Positions 1 to 10,637 of a DNA stretch of 64,000 nt are shown one piece after another. Each line of letters opens with the position of its first letter. Position 1 is the stretch's first letter. Made by a program: the position numbers and the translations under genes. The DNA comes from Massariosphaeria phaeospora (taxonomy: Eukaryota > Ascomycota > Dothideomycetes > Pleosporales), in assembly GCA_011032825.1 (NCBI GenBank), contig JAADJZ010000004.1, positions 1,922,001 to 1,986,000 on the forward strand. The letters are read 5' to 3'. The notes under the pieces were generated by a model, which was given only the letters and a program-made list of their open reading frames with translations, did not search any database and was not told the origin of the DNA.

Positions 1-3000
1 GGAAAGCCATGGAAGAATTCCGCTTCCGTGTTCTGCTTGGAGACATGCATATGACTTCTCCTGAGACTATCTGACTACGATCTTCGGACTAACGACCGAC
101 CCAACTAACGACTCTGGGTCTAATTGATCTTCAGGGGCAATACAGCGTCATGTTCTCGGCATATTTCCATGCCGACCTTTCCGTCAAGTCAATCCATAAT
201 TAATATCGCTTCAACCCGATATCTTCCTGGTTCTCCCTTTCTCCAGTCACTCTTCGGAGTCTCAATTTCATTATCTTCGCATTGCTTTTTTCATTACATC
301 CTGGATCCCGTTATGGCTACCCGGAAAACCAAACCACATGGACTCACGGATACCAACCGCATGGATTCAAACCACATTCCAAGCTGCAAAGTCCCAAATC
401 AGACTCCAGCTCATTGACCAAACGACTAATCGCACAGCACTAACTTTCTTCTTCAACAGCGTCTTCCACATTCCGCGGACTATCCAAATCCATTTCAAGG
501 ATCAATAGCAACCGGCAAATCCGCATCTGACCAGACCGAAGGACATCCACACTTCCGCAACTCATTTCCTATTTTGTTTTGTGCTCAATGACAGTCTCAC
601 GACTATCATTATCTATAGATGGGGTTGTCGAGTGCCAGGAGGCCCGACATGGAAGCCCCTATGCGTGAGTATAGACGGTAGTCGGTTCGATTCCGGCCCC
701 TGTCCCTACTCTCATGGTTCTCCTGGCTTGACGCATACTTTTTCTTCTAAGTATACTCGTTTCGTTCTACTGGTCATTTCCATTCGGTCCCTTTCGAGTC
801 TCTCCTCCATCCGTGCAGTCATCTTCATCCACGTACGTTCATTTTTCTATCTATCTCATCAACTCCTATCCGGAACTTATGGTTTTGCGAATATCTTCAA
901 AAGTCATTCCTTTCGTACATCCACCCCGAGTCCACGCTATCTCCATCTTCCAGTCTCTAGCCAATCACTCTCATCCAGTCTCTTCGAAGTCCTCTCATAC
1001 CCCCAATCCTTCGTTTTCTGAAGTCCTGTCCGGTACCTATGGTTCTCCGCGTATCCTCTTGCCCGATATCCTCCTCCACCTATCCAAAGGCATCCCCATC
1101 TCCCTATACACGCTTCGAATCACCCCCAACTTCAACATATTCTCCCCGCAGCGAACCCTACCCAAATCTCAAACACCATCTCCCCCCACAACCATCTCAA
1201 TCCCAACCCCACACTTCCAACCACGCCACTCCCCATCCTCAAAATCCCAGCAAAAAGTCGCTTGCGTGAATAACGTCGCCAATGCATGCCGCACCTCTGC
1301 CCCTGCCCCAGAAAAGCAACTGCCACCCTCTTTGGCCGGTCACTTTCCCGAGGCACACGGATCCTATTGTAGGCTCTCCGGGCTTTCAGTCACTCCTTTC
1401 CTACTCCTACTCACACTAGGCCCTGGGAGCGTGTATGTGACCGGGGTGATGCGGGTCCAGGCTTTTGTCGTGTATGGCGTACGGCGTATGTCGGGTGGTT
1501 GGGGCTAGTAAGATGGACGTGTTGGGGTAGAGCGGGTGTGGGTGGGGTGGGGAGCGGTGCGGGGGAAGGGGCGAGGGGGCGTGGGTGTGGAGGGGTGGGC
1601 GGTATTGGGTGGGTAAGTTGGTGGTGGGGATGCGGGAGTCATACTCTCTCCTTCCGTTTCGCTCTTCTTCTTTTCTTCCGTTTGCCCCTTACCGTCACCT
1701 ATGGTGCTCCGCGTAACATTGTTTCTTTCCTCCTCCTCTTATTCCTTTGTCCCCGCGCACCCCTTTACCGTCACCAATGGTGCTCCGAGTAACGTCTCTT
1801 ACTTGCTTCCTGCCGGCATACCTTCTACCGCCACCAATGGTGCTCCGCGTAACTTTTCTTCTTCTTCTCTCGTTTCCTTTCTACCTTCTACTGTTACTAA
1901 TGGTGCTCCGGGCAACGCCTCTTCCTCTTTTCTTTCGTTTCCTTCTTCTCAGCACATTCCAGGCCGGTACCAATGGTGCTAAGTATTCTCGATCGCTGCT
2001 ATCCCGCATCCTTCTCCATTTCCTTATAACCGCTCGTTCTTTGCGATTCCTTCTACGCGTTCTCTTTCTTGCATTCGTCCAAACAGTTTCGACATGCACA
2101 CCGTCGAACCTTCTTCAGTCATCCCGCATTGCTTTCTTCTTTTACCCCATCACCCACGCTTCATTCCGCTATATGCACTTCCGTTCCCAACCTAAACCCA
2201 CACACTTTCCTTCTTTATTCCACACCTTGTGTCTCATCTACGACTTCGATATATCACCTTCCTGTCATCGACATGTCCAGAACCTGTTCGACAAAACTTA
2301 ACTTGACTAGACGGATCCCGGAACATCGAACCGATCATCGAACCAATCGATGCGACCGAGCACCAACGATCTTCTGGAGAAATTACACTCATTGCGGGAA
2401 AGAAGTATGGAAAAACCTGGAACGAATACTGTCGTATCGATGCCCACCCTTCTCTGCCAACTTCGAAAATTCCGCGGTGCCGGACACGTCGCCATTGTCC
2501 TTTCGTGGGACTCTGTCCACTCGATTACGCTCCTTAAATCTCACCTCCCCAGTGCTTCGTGTATCCCAGCCACCCTTTTCATTCGTCGTTTCCATTCAAG
2601 ACCCGTTTCCAATATCCGCATTCTTGCACACAGCCTATCTGCCCCGGTCTTTATATTCTTTCCTCCCTTTACTACTTACTGCTACTGCGCATACCCGTCA
2701 TTTTCCAGACTCGTTGGTTCTTCTCGTCTTTGTTTCTGGATGTCATCCTACTACTCTCATTACGCCCAAACTCATGCTTTCGTTCATTCCTGGGCATTTT
2801 CAGCGCGTACCTTTCGTCTTTGAAGTCCGTTCCACCTTCTCTTTGGTCTTAGCACATGCAGTCAGATCTTCGAAGTCATCTCAACATCCCCGTCATCCCA
2901 ACATCCTCAAATCCCAGTCCGTCCCGCATTGCTCTTACCCGTATTTTACCTGAGTCTTCTCGACGAATTTACCCTCTTCTTCTGCCCTCTTTTACCCTTT

Positions 3001-3970
3001 TCAGCTCGCTACAATCCCCTTTATCCCAATTGCAAATCCGGGTACCTTCAAAGTCGTTATCCCCATCTCTCTCAAGCTTCCCGTCATCTCAGAACCCGCC
3101 ATTCTATTCAAGTCAACCCCTCAGCCTCTTACAGCCTTTCTGTCATTTACCTGTCTATCCTTGTCCACCTCCGACTACTTATAGATCCGGTGAAGGCGAC
3201 TGAGACCACGACAACGAGTCTATCCTGAACCCCCACGGCTTCGCTACCCCATGCCTTCCGGTATACCACTGTCGAACCGCTACGGAAAACTTTGCGTCGA
3301 TCATTCTGCCCACATCAGAGTCGCACCTCATATGCAGGACCTTCTCGTGTGTTCCATGCGGCGAAACTCAAATATGCGTCGCATGCATCGCGTTCCTGGA
3401 ACACGACTCCATGGTGGAAGTGTTGCCAGTTTTCCTAGGTGTGATGCGGAGATGCATGCACGGGTGATTCCGGCGGGTCACTCCTTCCTCCATCGGCGAC
3501 CTGCATTATGCAATCCACGTCTAGCGGGGCCACGCCACCAAAGTCTTTTCGTCCCGTCTCCGTGCCGTCATCTCTCTTTCCACACACTTCCTTGCGTCAA
3601 ATGTCTCCACGTCGTTGCCTAAGTCGATGTCGCTTTTCTTTCTCAGTGCATACCGATGCACGACATTCCTCCTCATGATACGCTCCAGCCCACCGGTCTC
3701 ATCACTTCCCGAATCTTTCAGGCACTTGATATGTTCGTTTCTACCTTATTCTCTGCCTATAACGGTAGCTTTGGGAACATTTGGGCTTGTGCAGTCGTGT
3801 GCGATGCACATTGGTTCCAGCACCCATCACATCCAACTTCCGCCACCTTCATCTGTGGACCTCCACAGTCACAATTCCGTCAATCTTTTCCTATTGCATT
3901 TGTTCTGTTATTTCCGTTGCAAAAAAAGCAGACCACTGCAAAAAAATATTTACAAAAAAAATCCTTAGCT
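1..3970. other. pyrimidine-biased region without a supportable gene
   Basis: The plus strand is rich in C and T over most of this stretch, so long open frames arise that read as Ser/Pro/Leu/Phe-rich low-complexity peptides on the plus strand. None has a recognisable domain, and frames swap freely. Short motifs recur in degenerate form: a CTTCGAAGTC-like word near 983, 1017, 2817 and 2869, and the ATGGTGCTCCG family annotated separately. The stretch ends in three A-runs at about 3918-3962. I see no gene here. Confidence 0.5.
1695..1982 (+). repeat. degenerate direct repeat, core ATGGTGCTCCGCGTAAC
   Basis: Five copies of the core start at 1701, 1777, 1837, 1900 and 1973 (spacings 76, 60, 63 and 73), separated by CT-rich spacer. 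Looser relatives start at 879 and 1039. In one frame the copies read as a TVTNGAPxN-like peptide, in another as MVLRVT. Because the frame changes between copies the repeat is probably not coding. The core is much better conserved than the spacers. Confidence 0.6.
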
Positions 3971-6900
3971 TTCTGATCTGCCCTGGGGTACATATACGAC
4001 GCCGATAGAAGGTTATCCCCCTATCAGAATCGACCCCAAGTCATGTTAGCGTTGTTCGGTAACGACAGGATGTATGGCGCTTACCATTTGCGTGCCATAA
4101 CCCACTGGACCTCGTGGTCTGCTGCTTGGAGCTCGAATTGATGAAGGATTGCTCAAGCAATAATTATATATAGGATATTGAAACGTTTCTGCGGAGATCG
4201 GTGGGCTTCGGGCGGGACTACGCTAGAGCCTGTTTGGTGGCTAGCCGCGCTCGGGGTACGTCACTGAGGCAGCCTGATGGCCCCGCCCGAATCGACAGGC
4301 ACTGCGATACGCCGGGGCACGTGGAATCCACTTACGGACGCGCTACCGCTGTGCACATGGACGTTTCGCTCCCTACGAGGGCTCCAAGGCGCTGCAGAGG
4401 TATGCATAGCACTCATCGACACTCAGTCTCTGCGACCCTATATCCTCCAATTTCCTCCTCCGTCTGCATATCCAACGGCTCCCCGACTTAGCCAGCACGC
4501 AATCGACCGACTACGGATGCCCTTGATCCCTCCGCAGAACCCTGCATGCCCCACAGAAGAACACCCGACCATTTGCCAACAGCTGCGTGCTCCTGCGAAT
4601 CCATATCAGGCACATGCTCACCCCCCTAGGCTGAACGATCTCCCATCGCAACGCCTACCCGCGATCTCCTTCGCTGACGAGCTCGCTGCATCTACAATCT
4701 ACCATCTACGAGTCTCCCGAGCACACGGTTTTCCTTAGTCGAGGACGGGTCATACCACTAGCTGCAGAAGGCACCTCCGTCAATTGAGGAAGACACGACG
4801 AACTTCGGACACGCTCAGCCGACTTGGACATACAAGGATTCGGGCATTGTCATAGATGCAGGCCGGGCACCTGCAGGTGCAACCAGAGCGCACTCCTTCA
4901 GCTACCGCCGCGGATCTGCCGCCTGTCAAACACAAGTACTCCAAGCAGCTGTCCGGGTCCGGCGAACACCCTACACCTTCCCTCCCGGCCTCGACCTCAA
5001 GCTCCGCCCATCGCAGCCTCTGCTTCCTCTCCCGCTTCCATTTGCGACGATCGACTGGCAATGCTTTTCTGGCAAGAATGGAGGGGTGTGGCAGGCGTTT
5101 CTCCGCTGCGAAGGACATGGGCAATCTTTCCGGCACCCATTTCGCCGATTCATGCAGGTCTTCCTCTGCCCGAATGCCACTCACGATCCGCGCGCCTTTC
5201 CAGTCCCGCTCGCCACGGACACACCACCAGCGGAGGTACATACGTTCGTTGGGTTTGGAGTATGCCGCGAGCGTCGGGCCCGTTCGGTGAATCCGGTCAT
5301 GTCATCCGTACCGCCCACCTGGCAACACTAGAGGTTTGTGCCAGGCGAATCTCAGCCGCAGTACACAGACAGCTTTTCCAGCGCGCGTGCTGGTCAGCCC
5401 ATCGTGTCTTGCTCCGCCCGAGGCCACTCACAACCTAGGGACTTTTCTAGTGCCGCCATGGCTTTCACAAACGAACTCATGTTTCCACGGACGGGTCCTC
5501 CATCTGCCCGCGCCCAGCCGTCGCAACGAACGCGCGACCGCCGCCGCCACCGATGCCAAATTGCGAACCTACTTCGTCCACCTCTGTCCCGACAGCAGAT
5601 GTTCATGATACAGGGTCATCACCAAGCTCTTTCCATCGGTCGCTCCGATGGCATACCACACACCGCCTGCCCTCGAAGATGCCCCGCGGCTTCGCAAACA
5701 CAAAGCCTACAAATCCCCACATTCTCATTACGATCTCCTCTATACTTCAATGCGCAACAACCGCTCTCAAGGCGATGGGTCCGGAGACAGCGCCAATGAA
5801 ACCGAGACCTGGCCGATGCTCCATTTCTGAGTCTACTTGCTGCGCATGGATCGGAATGCTAGAAGGATACCCTACACTGTCTGTCTCAGCGGCCGATGTC
5901 GAGAAGGACTTCGCACACTTGTTTGGCCCCGCCCGTCTCTCGGGCGAAGATCGAGAGCGGTGCATAGCCTACGCTGACTCTTTACGAACAGGCCACAATG
6001 TCAGCGACATGACGAGCACATCTCCTCGACCCTTTGCCGTTCGACGTATACAACCTGATGCCTCCGCCGTTGTTCGGGAATCCACAGCTCGCGTTTCCTC
6101 GCGCGAAACCGACGCCGCCATGGCTACACAGGTCCGCGCCCCGAAGCCGAACCTGGTAGCTGCTTCTAGACTACTGCTGCTGCTGTTGCCATCGTGTCCG
6201 ACCGATACTTCACCGTGGCTTGACAAAGAAGTTTGGACCGTCGGATTCCCAGCAAACTACGGACAACGCCGCTTCTCGGTCGCCCGTGTCCAGACCGCCG
6301 AGGGTACTCCTGGCCATGCGCCCGGCAAGAGCCACCAAAACGCCTTAGTAGGTTGATGGTAGCCCACACTTGAGGCTGCCGTCGCCGTCACTAGCTGTTC
6401 ACCGGCGCAATATAATGGACGGACAGGAGCTAAGGTAGTTGCCCTCGGCCGGATGCCTGGCCACAAGACGCCAGATGCTACCCCATTCCTGGCACCGCTC
6501 TTGCGCAACGATGTCGCAGTTCCGCTTGTCCTGCCGAGAAGGGCCCAACGATCTAGGTTTGCCAAGGCTACCAGCTAACTCTCTGCCAGTTCCATATATC
6601 CACAGACTCGTCAACCGTCAAAGAACTGAGTAGCAACGACCTCAGGTCATGCTTGTTCGTTCGTTTCCCATCGACCGCTTCGTCCCCCCAATTCAACGAC
6701 CTCTCGATCTCCGTCTAGCCTTCAAGCCTTCCCGTCACTCGATCGTGCTGCGCGGCATGTCGGGCATGGCGGAGACGTGCTGGTCTGCGGAAAAACGGCG
6801 CACATACTCTCATGTAGATGAAGTTGGTCCAGCCTGAGCAGGGTTGCTACTGTTGATCGACGCAGACGGCCATCATCACGCTCCGGGATAGGCGTGGGAT

Positions 6901-7060
6901 ATACACAGATGGTAGATACAAGTCCGCGCTCTATTGACTGTAGGAGAGCTTGCTGCTTGACGGCATGCTAATTACTGCCACGCTGAGCGCTGAGTTCCAC
7001 TAACACACAGCGTGACCGCCGCCGTGATTACGACCGCATAGGGCGCATATTCATTGAACG
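3971..7060. other. intergenic or unrecognised sequence
   Basis: Moderately GC-rich sequence with overlapping open frames on both strands and no domain I recognise. Two loosely similar stretches, near 5170-5215 and 5420-5465, suggest an old local duplication. The longest plus-strand frame is listed separately. Confidence 0.35.
5553..6356 (+). CDS. uncharacterised open frame, 267 codons
   Basis: This ATG-initiated frame of 267 codons is the longest one in the first 7 kb. It is rich in Ser, Thr, Ala and Arg, has a run of five leucines near residue 213, and shows no signal peptide, membrane segment or domain that I recognise. The middle part (residues about 95-160) has a more ordinary amino-acid mix than the rest. 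There is no clear CT-rich leader or intron to support a gene model, and overlapping open frames occupy the other strand. It may be a chance frame in GC-rich DNA. Confidence 0.18.
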   Translation: MPNCEPTSSTSVPTADVHDTGSSPSSFHRSLRWHTTHRLPSKMPRGFANTKPTNPHILITISSILQCATTALKAMGPETAPMKPRPGRCSISESTCCAWIGMLEGYPTLSVSAADVEKDFAHLFGPARLSGEDRERCIAYADSLRTGHNVSDMTSTSPRPFAVRRIQPDASAVVRESTARVSSRETDAAMATQVRAPKPNLVAASRLLLLLLPSCPTDTSPWLDKEVWTVGFPANYGQRRFSVARVQTAEGTPGHAPGKSHQNALVG

Positions 7061-7199
7061 TAATTCTTGCTCATGAGATCACAGTCCCAGACCAAGGCTG
7101 CAGTACCTGGAGACCTATTCCGCTGCAGAAAGCAGCCAGCTCTCAAGCTTACAATGCTCGTCTGGCCCCGCCCGGCGTGTGTAGTAGGCATAATTTCCT

Positions 7200-7358
7200 C
7201 ACTCACCTTCACCTCTACTAAATTCGCCACCGATTCTCTTCCCCTCCTCATCACATTCCCCGCCTCATCACCTCTCCCCAATACTCCACCACCAAACTCC
7301 CTCCAGCCTCTCTCTCTTTTCCACAAACCCACAAACTCCAACCTCAATCGCCTCAACA
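7200..7358 (+). promoter_or_regulatory. pyrimidine-rich leader of the small gene at 7359
   Basis: About 150 bases of C/T-rich sequence lead directly into CCTCAACAATG. Pyrimidine tracts ending in a CAACAATG-type start context are a common layout of ascomycete promoters and 5' leaders. No TATA box is obvious. Assignment rests on position and composition only. Confidence 0.4.
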
Positions 7359-7887
7359 ATGAAGATCACCCTCGCCGGCCTCGTCGTAGTGCTGTTGCTC
7401 CTCGCCTGGCTGCAATGGATCCTCTGGCAGTACAACCCGGATCTGGAAGTCCCGGGCATGGATTGCGGGAATGGGTTCGTGTGCTTGCCGGGACCACCTG
7501 AGTAAGGTAAGTTGTAGTTGAATCTGCGGTACCCGTCGCGAAGCCCTACTCACTATAATCTGCTAGCCAGCCGCTTCCCCATCGCCGATCGAGCGCCTTC
7601 TCGCCGGCCTGCGCGCGTGTCACGGTACGTCCATCCTTCGCTCTAGATACACTAGGTTCTCCGGAGCCGTCTGTATATACGCGCAAGTACTAAGGCCTCA
7701 GTATAGATGTCCTGGAGAGCTACGGGGGAGTGGAGGGGTGGGGATTCCGCTGCTGTTCCTGTGGCTGAGCGGCTTCTTAGGGCTACGTGAAGGTAGGTGG
7801 GGACCATACCATATGCCATTGCAGGAGAATTTCATAGCAGCGGGCTTTGGGACTGGGAATGGGCCTGGATTGGTAGATAAGGCGTAA
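7359..7887 (+). CDS. small membrane-anchored or secreted protein, three exons (predicted)
   Basis: Exon 1 (7359-7501) starts at an ATG in good fungal context. It encodes a hydrophobic N-terminus (MKITLAGLVVVLLLLAWL) followed by a short tail with two cysteines (MDCGNGFVCLPG), as in a signal peptide or signal anchor of a small secreted protein. A GTAAGG donor at 7502 and a TAG acceptor ending at 7566 remove a 65-nt intron. Exon 2 is 7567-7624. A GTACGT donor at 7625 and a CAG acceptor at 7701, with a GTACTAAG branch-like site upstream, remove a second intron. Exon 3 (7702-7887) stays open to a TAA. The spliced protein would be about 128 residues with four or five cysteines. Read without splicing, the frame stops after 48 codons at TAA 7503-7505, so a 48-residue product is the alternative. 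I recognise no family. All three exons are in phase, which supports the spliced model. Confidence 0.45.
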
Positions 7888-8034
7888 TATTATCAATCTG
7901 GTTGTTCAAAGCACAGTACTGCACGTCACGATGTTAAGGTTGTGGCTATTAACCATTGCAAAAGCATCCCGAGTATCACGTCACTTCACAAGGTTGCACG
8001 GGAGGTTAAAAGTCAAAATCTCATATCAAGGACA

Positions 8035-8604
8035 TTATGCCACGCCGACAAGACGTGGGACACGTCGTCGGTGCTCCTGAACTTGTTGGAACCTTCGGCA
8101 ACGCCTAGCACGCGTTCGATGTCTTTCGCCGTCCTGGGACTGGAGAAGTGGGCGGGCCGCCAAATGGAATGCCGCCGAATGCAGGGACCGTAGCGCGCGG
8201 CGCTCCACTTGGAGGCGGAAACGGGTTGCCTCCCGGGGGAGAGTCTGCTTGGCCAGGTACAAAGGGAGGGAACCCCATATTCGGCGGTGGGGGTTCCCCG
8301 ACCATATGGAACTGACTATTCCTAAGTTTTTGATTGCAGGGATCGTAGCGCGCGGCGCTCCACTTGGAGGCGGAAACGGGTTGCCTCCTGGGGGAGAGCC
8401 TGCTTGGCCAGGTACAAAGGGAGGGAAACCCATATTCGGCGGCGGGGGTCCCCCGACCATATACGGTGGGGGTCCTCCCATGTGCGGTGGGAGTGGTCCT
8501 GCCATGTGCGGTGGGAATGGTGGCATGTTGGGTGGCATAGGTCCTCCTAGTCGCTCGTGCGGGGCAGGTTGGCGGAAGAAACGAGGGCCACCCCTCCCTC
8601 TCAT
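8035..8604 (-). pseudogene. Pro/Gly/Met-rich fragment with internal 155-bp duplication
   Basis: On the minus strand this frame begins with an RGRGG-type Arg/Gly stretch and continues into a proline-rich tail with repeated PPHM and GGPPP words, like the C-terminal tails of several RNA-binding and snRNP proteins. I cannot assign the family. About 118 bases are present twice, at 8189-8307 and 8344-8462 (period 155, near identical), so the proline-rich block and its surroundings are doubled and the second copy runs out of frame. The word GDK-x-x-RMRG just upstream of this piece recurs at the end of the RSE1-like frame (near 8885), linking the two fragments. Confidence 0.4.
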
Positions 8605-8721
8605 CCTTGGAAACTTGTCTCCGGTCTGCGTAGAGTATCCATTAACCCTACGCCTGCCAGACTGGGGGTTCCCACTGTACCTGCGATCGGAGTCGCGGGG
8701 CGGAGGGTCATTTGAATCGCC

Positions 8722-9480
8722 TTACGTCGAGTTGGCCGGCGCAGTAGGCGCAAACTGTAAAGTTGAAGGGCCAGCCGAGAAGGTGAACTCATGAGCGTGG
8801 CTGCGATTGCCATCCTGGCGACGTTGCGGCGCGTCCATTTCAGGGCGATAGCTGTCCGCGTAGCTGCGGCCACCGCCACCTCTCATCCTTGTTAACTTGT
8901 CTCCGGTCTGGGTAGAGGCTGTCTTCCTCCCTATGTTCATCTGACCGCGCCGGGTGAGAATGTATACGAGCTTATTCTTCTCCGTCGACGCGATCATGAT
9001 GGCACGGCCTTTGGGATCGATGGCCAGGTATTCGCCCGGCACACTTGGCCGTACGCCTGACTTGCCATAGGTCTCGGAGTGTATCGTGTGTATCGTCCGC
9101 TGAGCGATTTCCTCGTTTGTCTTTTGAAGGGTCACGCGCATCTCGTTTTTCAAGGCTGGCAATCCCGAGCCCAAATGGCGGACCAACAACTCGCGGAGTG
9201 CGACAATACCCCTCATCATACTGTATCGCTGGGCCTTTGCATATTCGTCTTCGGCAGTCTCTGCATGTTCGTCTTCGGCATTCACTGATAATCCGTCTTC
9301 GGCAGTCTCTGCATATTCTTCCTCGGCAGTCTCTGCATATTCGTCTTCGGCATTCACTGAAAATCCGTCTTCGACAGTCTCTGCATATTCTTCTTCGGCA
9401 GTCTCTGCATAGTCGTCTTCGGCAGTCACTGAAGATGCATCCACCGTTAAATCCTGAAGGTCCCCCAAGTCCCTCATCAT
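8722..9480 (-). pseudogene. mosaic frame containing an RSE1/SF3B3 fragment
   Basis: The minus-strand frame has three parts. Residues 14-82 are an acidic 8-residue repeat (see the minisatellite). Residues about 129-182 (9096-8935) match the conserved N-terminal propeller of RSE1/SF3B3, the large subunit of the U2 snRNP SF3b complex; diagnostic words are [22 protein letters not shown] and EKNKLVYIL. Residues 196-235 are Arg/Gly and DSYRP-like low-complexity sequence. Intact RSE1 is about 1,200 residues, so only some 54 are present, flanked by unrelated sequence. A CATCATACTGTATC-type stretch occurs on both sides of the acidic repeat (9210-9240 and 9471-9500), so that block also sits between direct repeats. 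The fragment cannot supply SF3b function. Confidence 0.7.
9241..9450 (-). repeat. 24-bp coding minisatellite with 72-bp higher-order unit
   Basis: The minus strand encodes tandem octapeptides of the YAETAEEE type. Three octads make a 24-residue higher-order unit ending in an FSVNAED or LSVNAED variant, seen twice in full. On the plus strand the 24-bp unit reads TCTTCGGCAGTCTCTGCATA plus four bases. All units keep the frame. Confidence 0.75.
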
Positions 9481-9535
9481 ACTGTATCCCTGGGCCCCGC
9501 CACAGGCGATCCAGATGAATCATCGGGACGCTGTC

Positions 9536-9673
9536 ACCAAATTTGATAGACCTCTTGTCTCATGAGCAGCTGAACTAATGGATGGTTAGCAACAGCGTTC
9601 CATTGCGAGATATACAGCATGAAATAGTTCGAAGTACTTACCCAGGATCCGGCGGAAGCAGCGACGTTCATGG
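9536..9673 (-). other. exon-intron-exon module, copy 1
   Basis: On the minus strand an ATG at 9673 opens a short exon (MNVAASAGSW). It is followed by a GTAAGT donor at 9641, a GCTAACC branch site and a TTCAG acceptor ending at 9570 (72-nt intron), then about 12 codons to a TGA. The 3' half of the intron plus the following exon start are repeated at 10196-10260, and the exon start alone again at about 9923-9958, so this is one of three copies of the same splice-site module. Confidence 0.5.
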
Positions 9674-10011
9674 TGTCCTTGTTCTGTTTGTGTTTGTTGT
9701 CATCCAAGTGAAGAAGACGGAGATCACCTCCACGTCAACGTTGTCAAGAACCAGTATGGAGGACAAGGAAAGCGCCATTGTGGTTGATCATGCTTGCGAA
9801 GCCGTCGGAGTGACGATACATGAGGCCATGATAGACGTGGAAGCGCTTCTTGTCGTTCTTCTGTCCTAATGTGACAGCGGTAAAGTCTTCGAACGCGTCT
9901 CTTGTTCTTGTGGTGGTAATCCGCCAACTTTGATAGATTTCTTGACTCAATTTGGGCGTGAACGAAGGTCTCGTCCACAGCCAAACCCTTGACCAACATG
10001 TCCTCGATGGC

Positions 10012-10170
10012 GTCAAAGCCCCACTTGCGCTTCTGCTCGTCGGACGCCTCTTGGTACTCGGTCTTGAGCCCTTCGCTCTGGTGCTTGGGACATTGGCCGA
10101 GGTCTTGCTTCGTGTTGGTGAAAAGGTCGTGAGGACAGTTTCCGACGAGGTACGAGCGACAGGCTGTGGC
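10012..10170 (-). pseudogene. LUC7 fragment (U1 snRNP, first zinc finger)
   Basis: About 52 codons on the minus strand match the first CCCH-type zinc finger of LUC7, a U1 snRNP protein that helps choose 5' splice sites. Diagnostic words are CRSYLVGNCPHDLF, TNTKQDLGQCP and KTEYQEAS. The three cysteines are kept; the histidine lies next to its usual place (CPKH). The piece ends after EQKRKWGF, where intact LUC7 continues into a helical region and a second zinc finger; unrelated sequence follows. Upstream it is fused to the exon-intron module at 10196-10351, so the acceptor of that intron leads into the LUC7 frame. A complete LUC7 is about 250-300 residues, so this is a fragment. Confidence 0.75.
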
Positions 10171-10195
10171 TTGTAGTTGGAGTTTCTTCCTCCAA

Positions 10196-10351
10196 ATTTG
10201 ATAGATCTCTTGACTCAGACTGCACCTGAACCAATGGATGGTTAGCAACAGCGTCCCATTGAGAGATATACAGCAAGATAAAATTCGAAGCACGGAAACT
10301 GGATCTACCATTTTCTTTGACACTGATCCGGCGAGAGCGGGTCGTACTTGC
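10196..10351 (-). other. exon-intron module, copy 2 (GC-AG donor)
   Basis: The minus strand repeats the module at 9536-9641: the same branch and acceptor (GCTAACC ... TTCAG, ending at 10226) and the same exon start (GATCTATCAAATTTGG). The donor side differs. About 50 bases are inserted, and the donor-like site at 10351-10346 reads GCAAGT where copy 1 has GTAAGT. A GATCCGGCG word follows copy 1's donor but lies on the other side of it in copy 2, so the pieces have been reshuffled. Confidence 0.45.
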
Positions 10352-10637
10352 CCAGGTGTTGACTGGAGCGAGCTGGTCGCTTGAAAATCTACAGGCGCAA
10401 ACGAGGTAAATGAGTGCCACACGCGGGCAGAAGAACCCAGGCGCTGAGAGCTAGGCCACCCTAAAGACGTTGGTGCGAGGTCCTCGGAATCGTCATCAAG
10501 AAAACACCTCCAGACTCGGTGCTACGTCTCTATTACGCTGTAATAGAAAATTATCACCAAGTCCTGAGGTGCAATCTTGATGCTGACTCCGAAGTCCCCG
10601 CACACAGCGCCTGACCAACCATACTCGTCACCGATAT

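Noticed and set aside
618..704. tRNA-like stretch: a perfect T-arm (GTCGGTTCGATTCCGGC at 681-697) with a possible 7-bp acceptor pairing (618-624 with 698-704).
   Set aside because: The D-arm lacks the GG pair and no 5-bp anticodon stem can be drawn, so at best a decayed tRNA relic.
813..1508. 231-codon plus-strand open frame.
   Set aside because: Low-complexity Ser/Pro sequence caused by pyrimidine bias and repeats; no domain.
9241..9450. Regular repeats considered as a CRISPR-like array.
   Set aside because: No unique spacers, coding frame kept, eukaryotic context; it is a minisatellite.
10012..10170. A functional LUC7 gene.
   Set aside because: Only the first zinc finger is present, fused to unrelated sequence on both sides.
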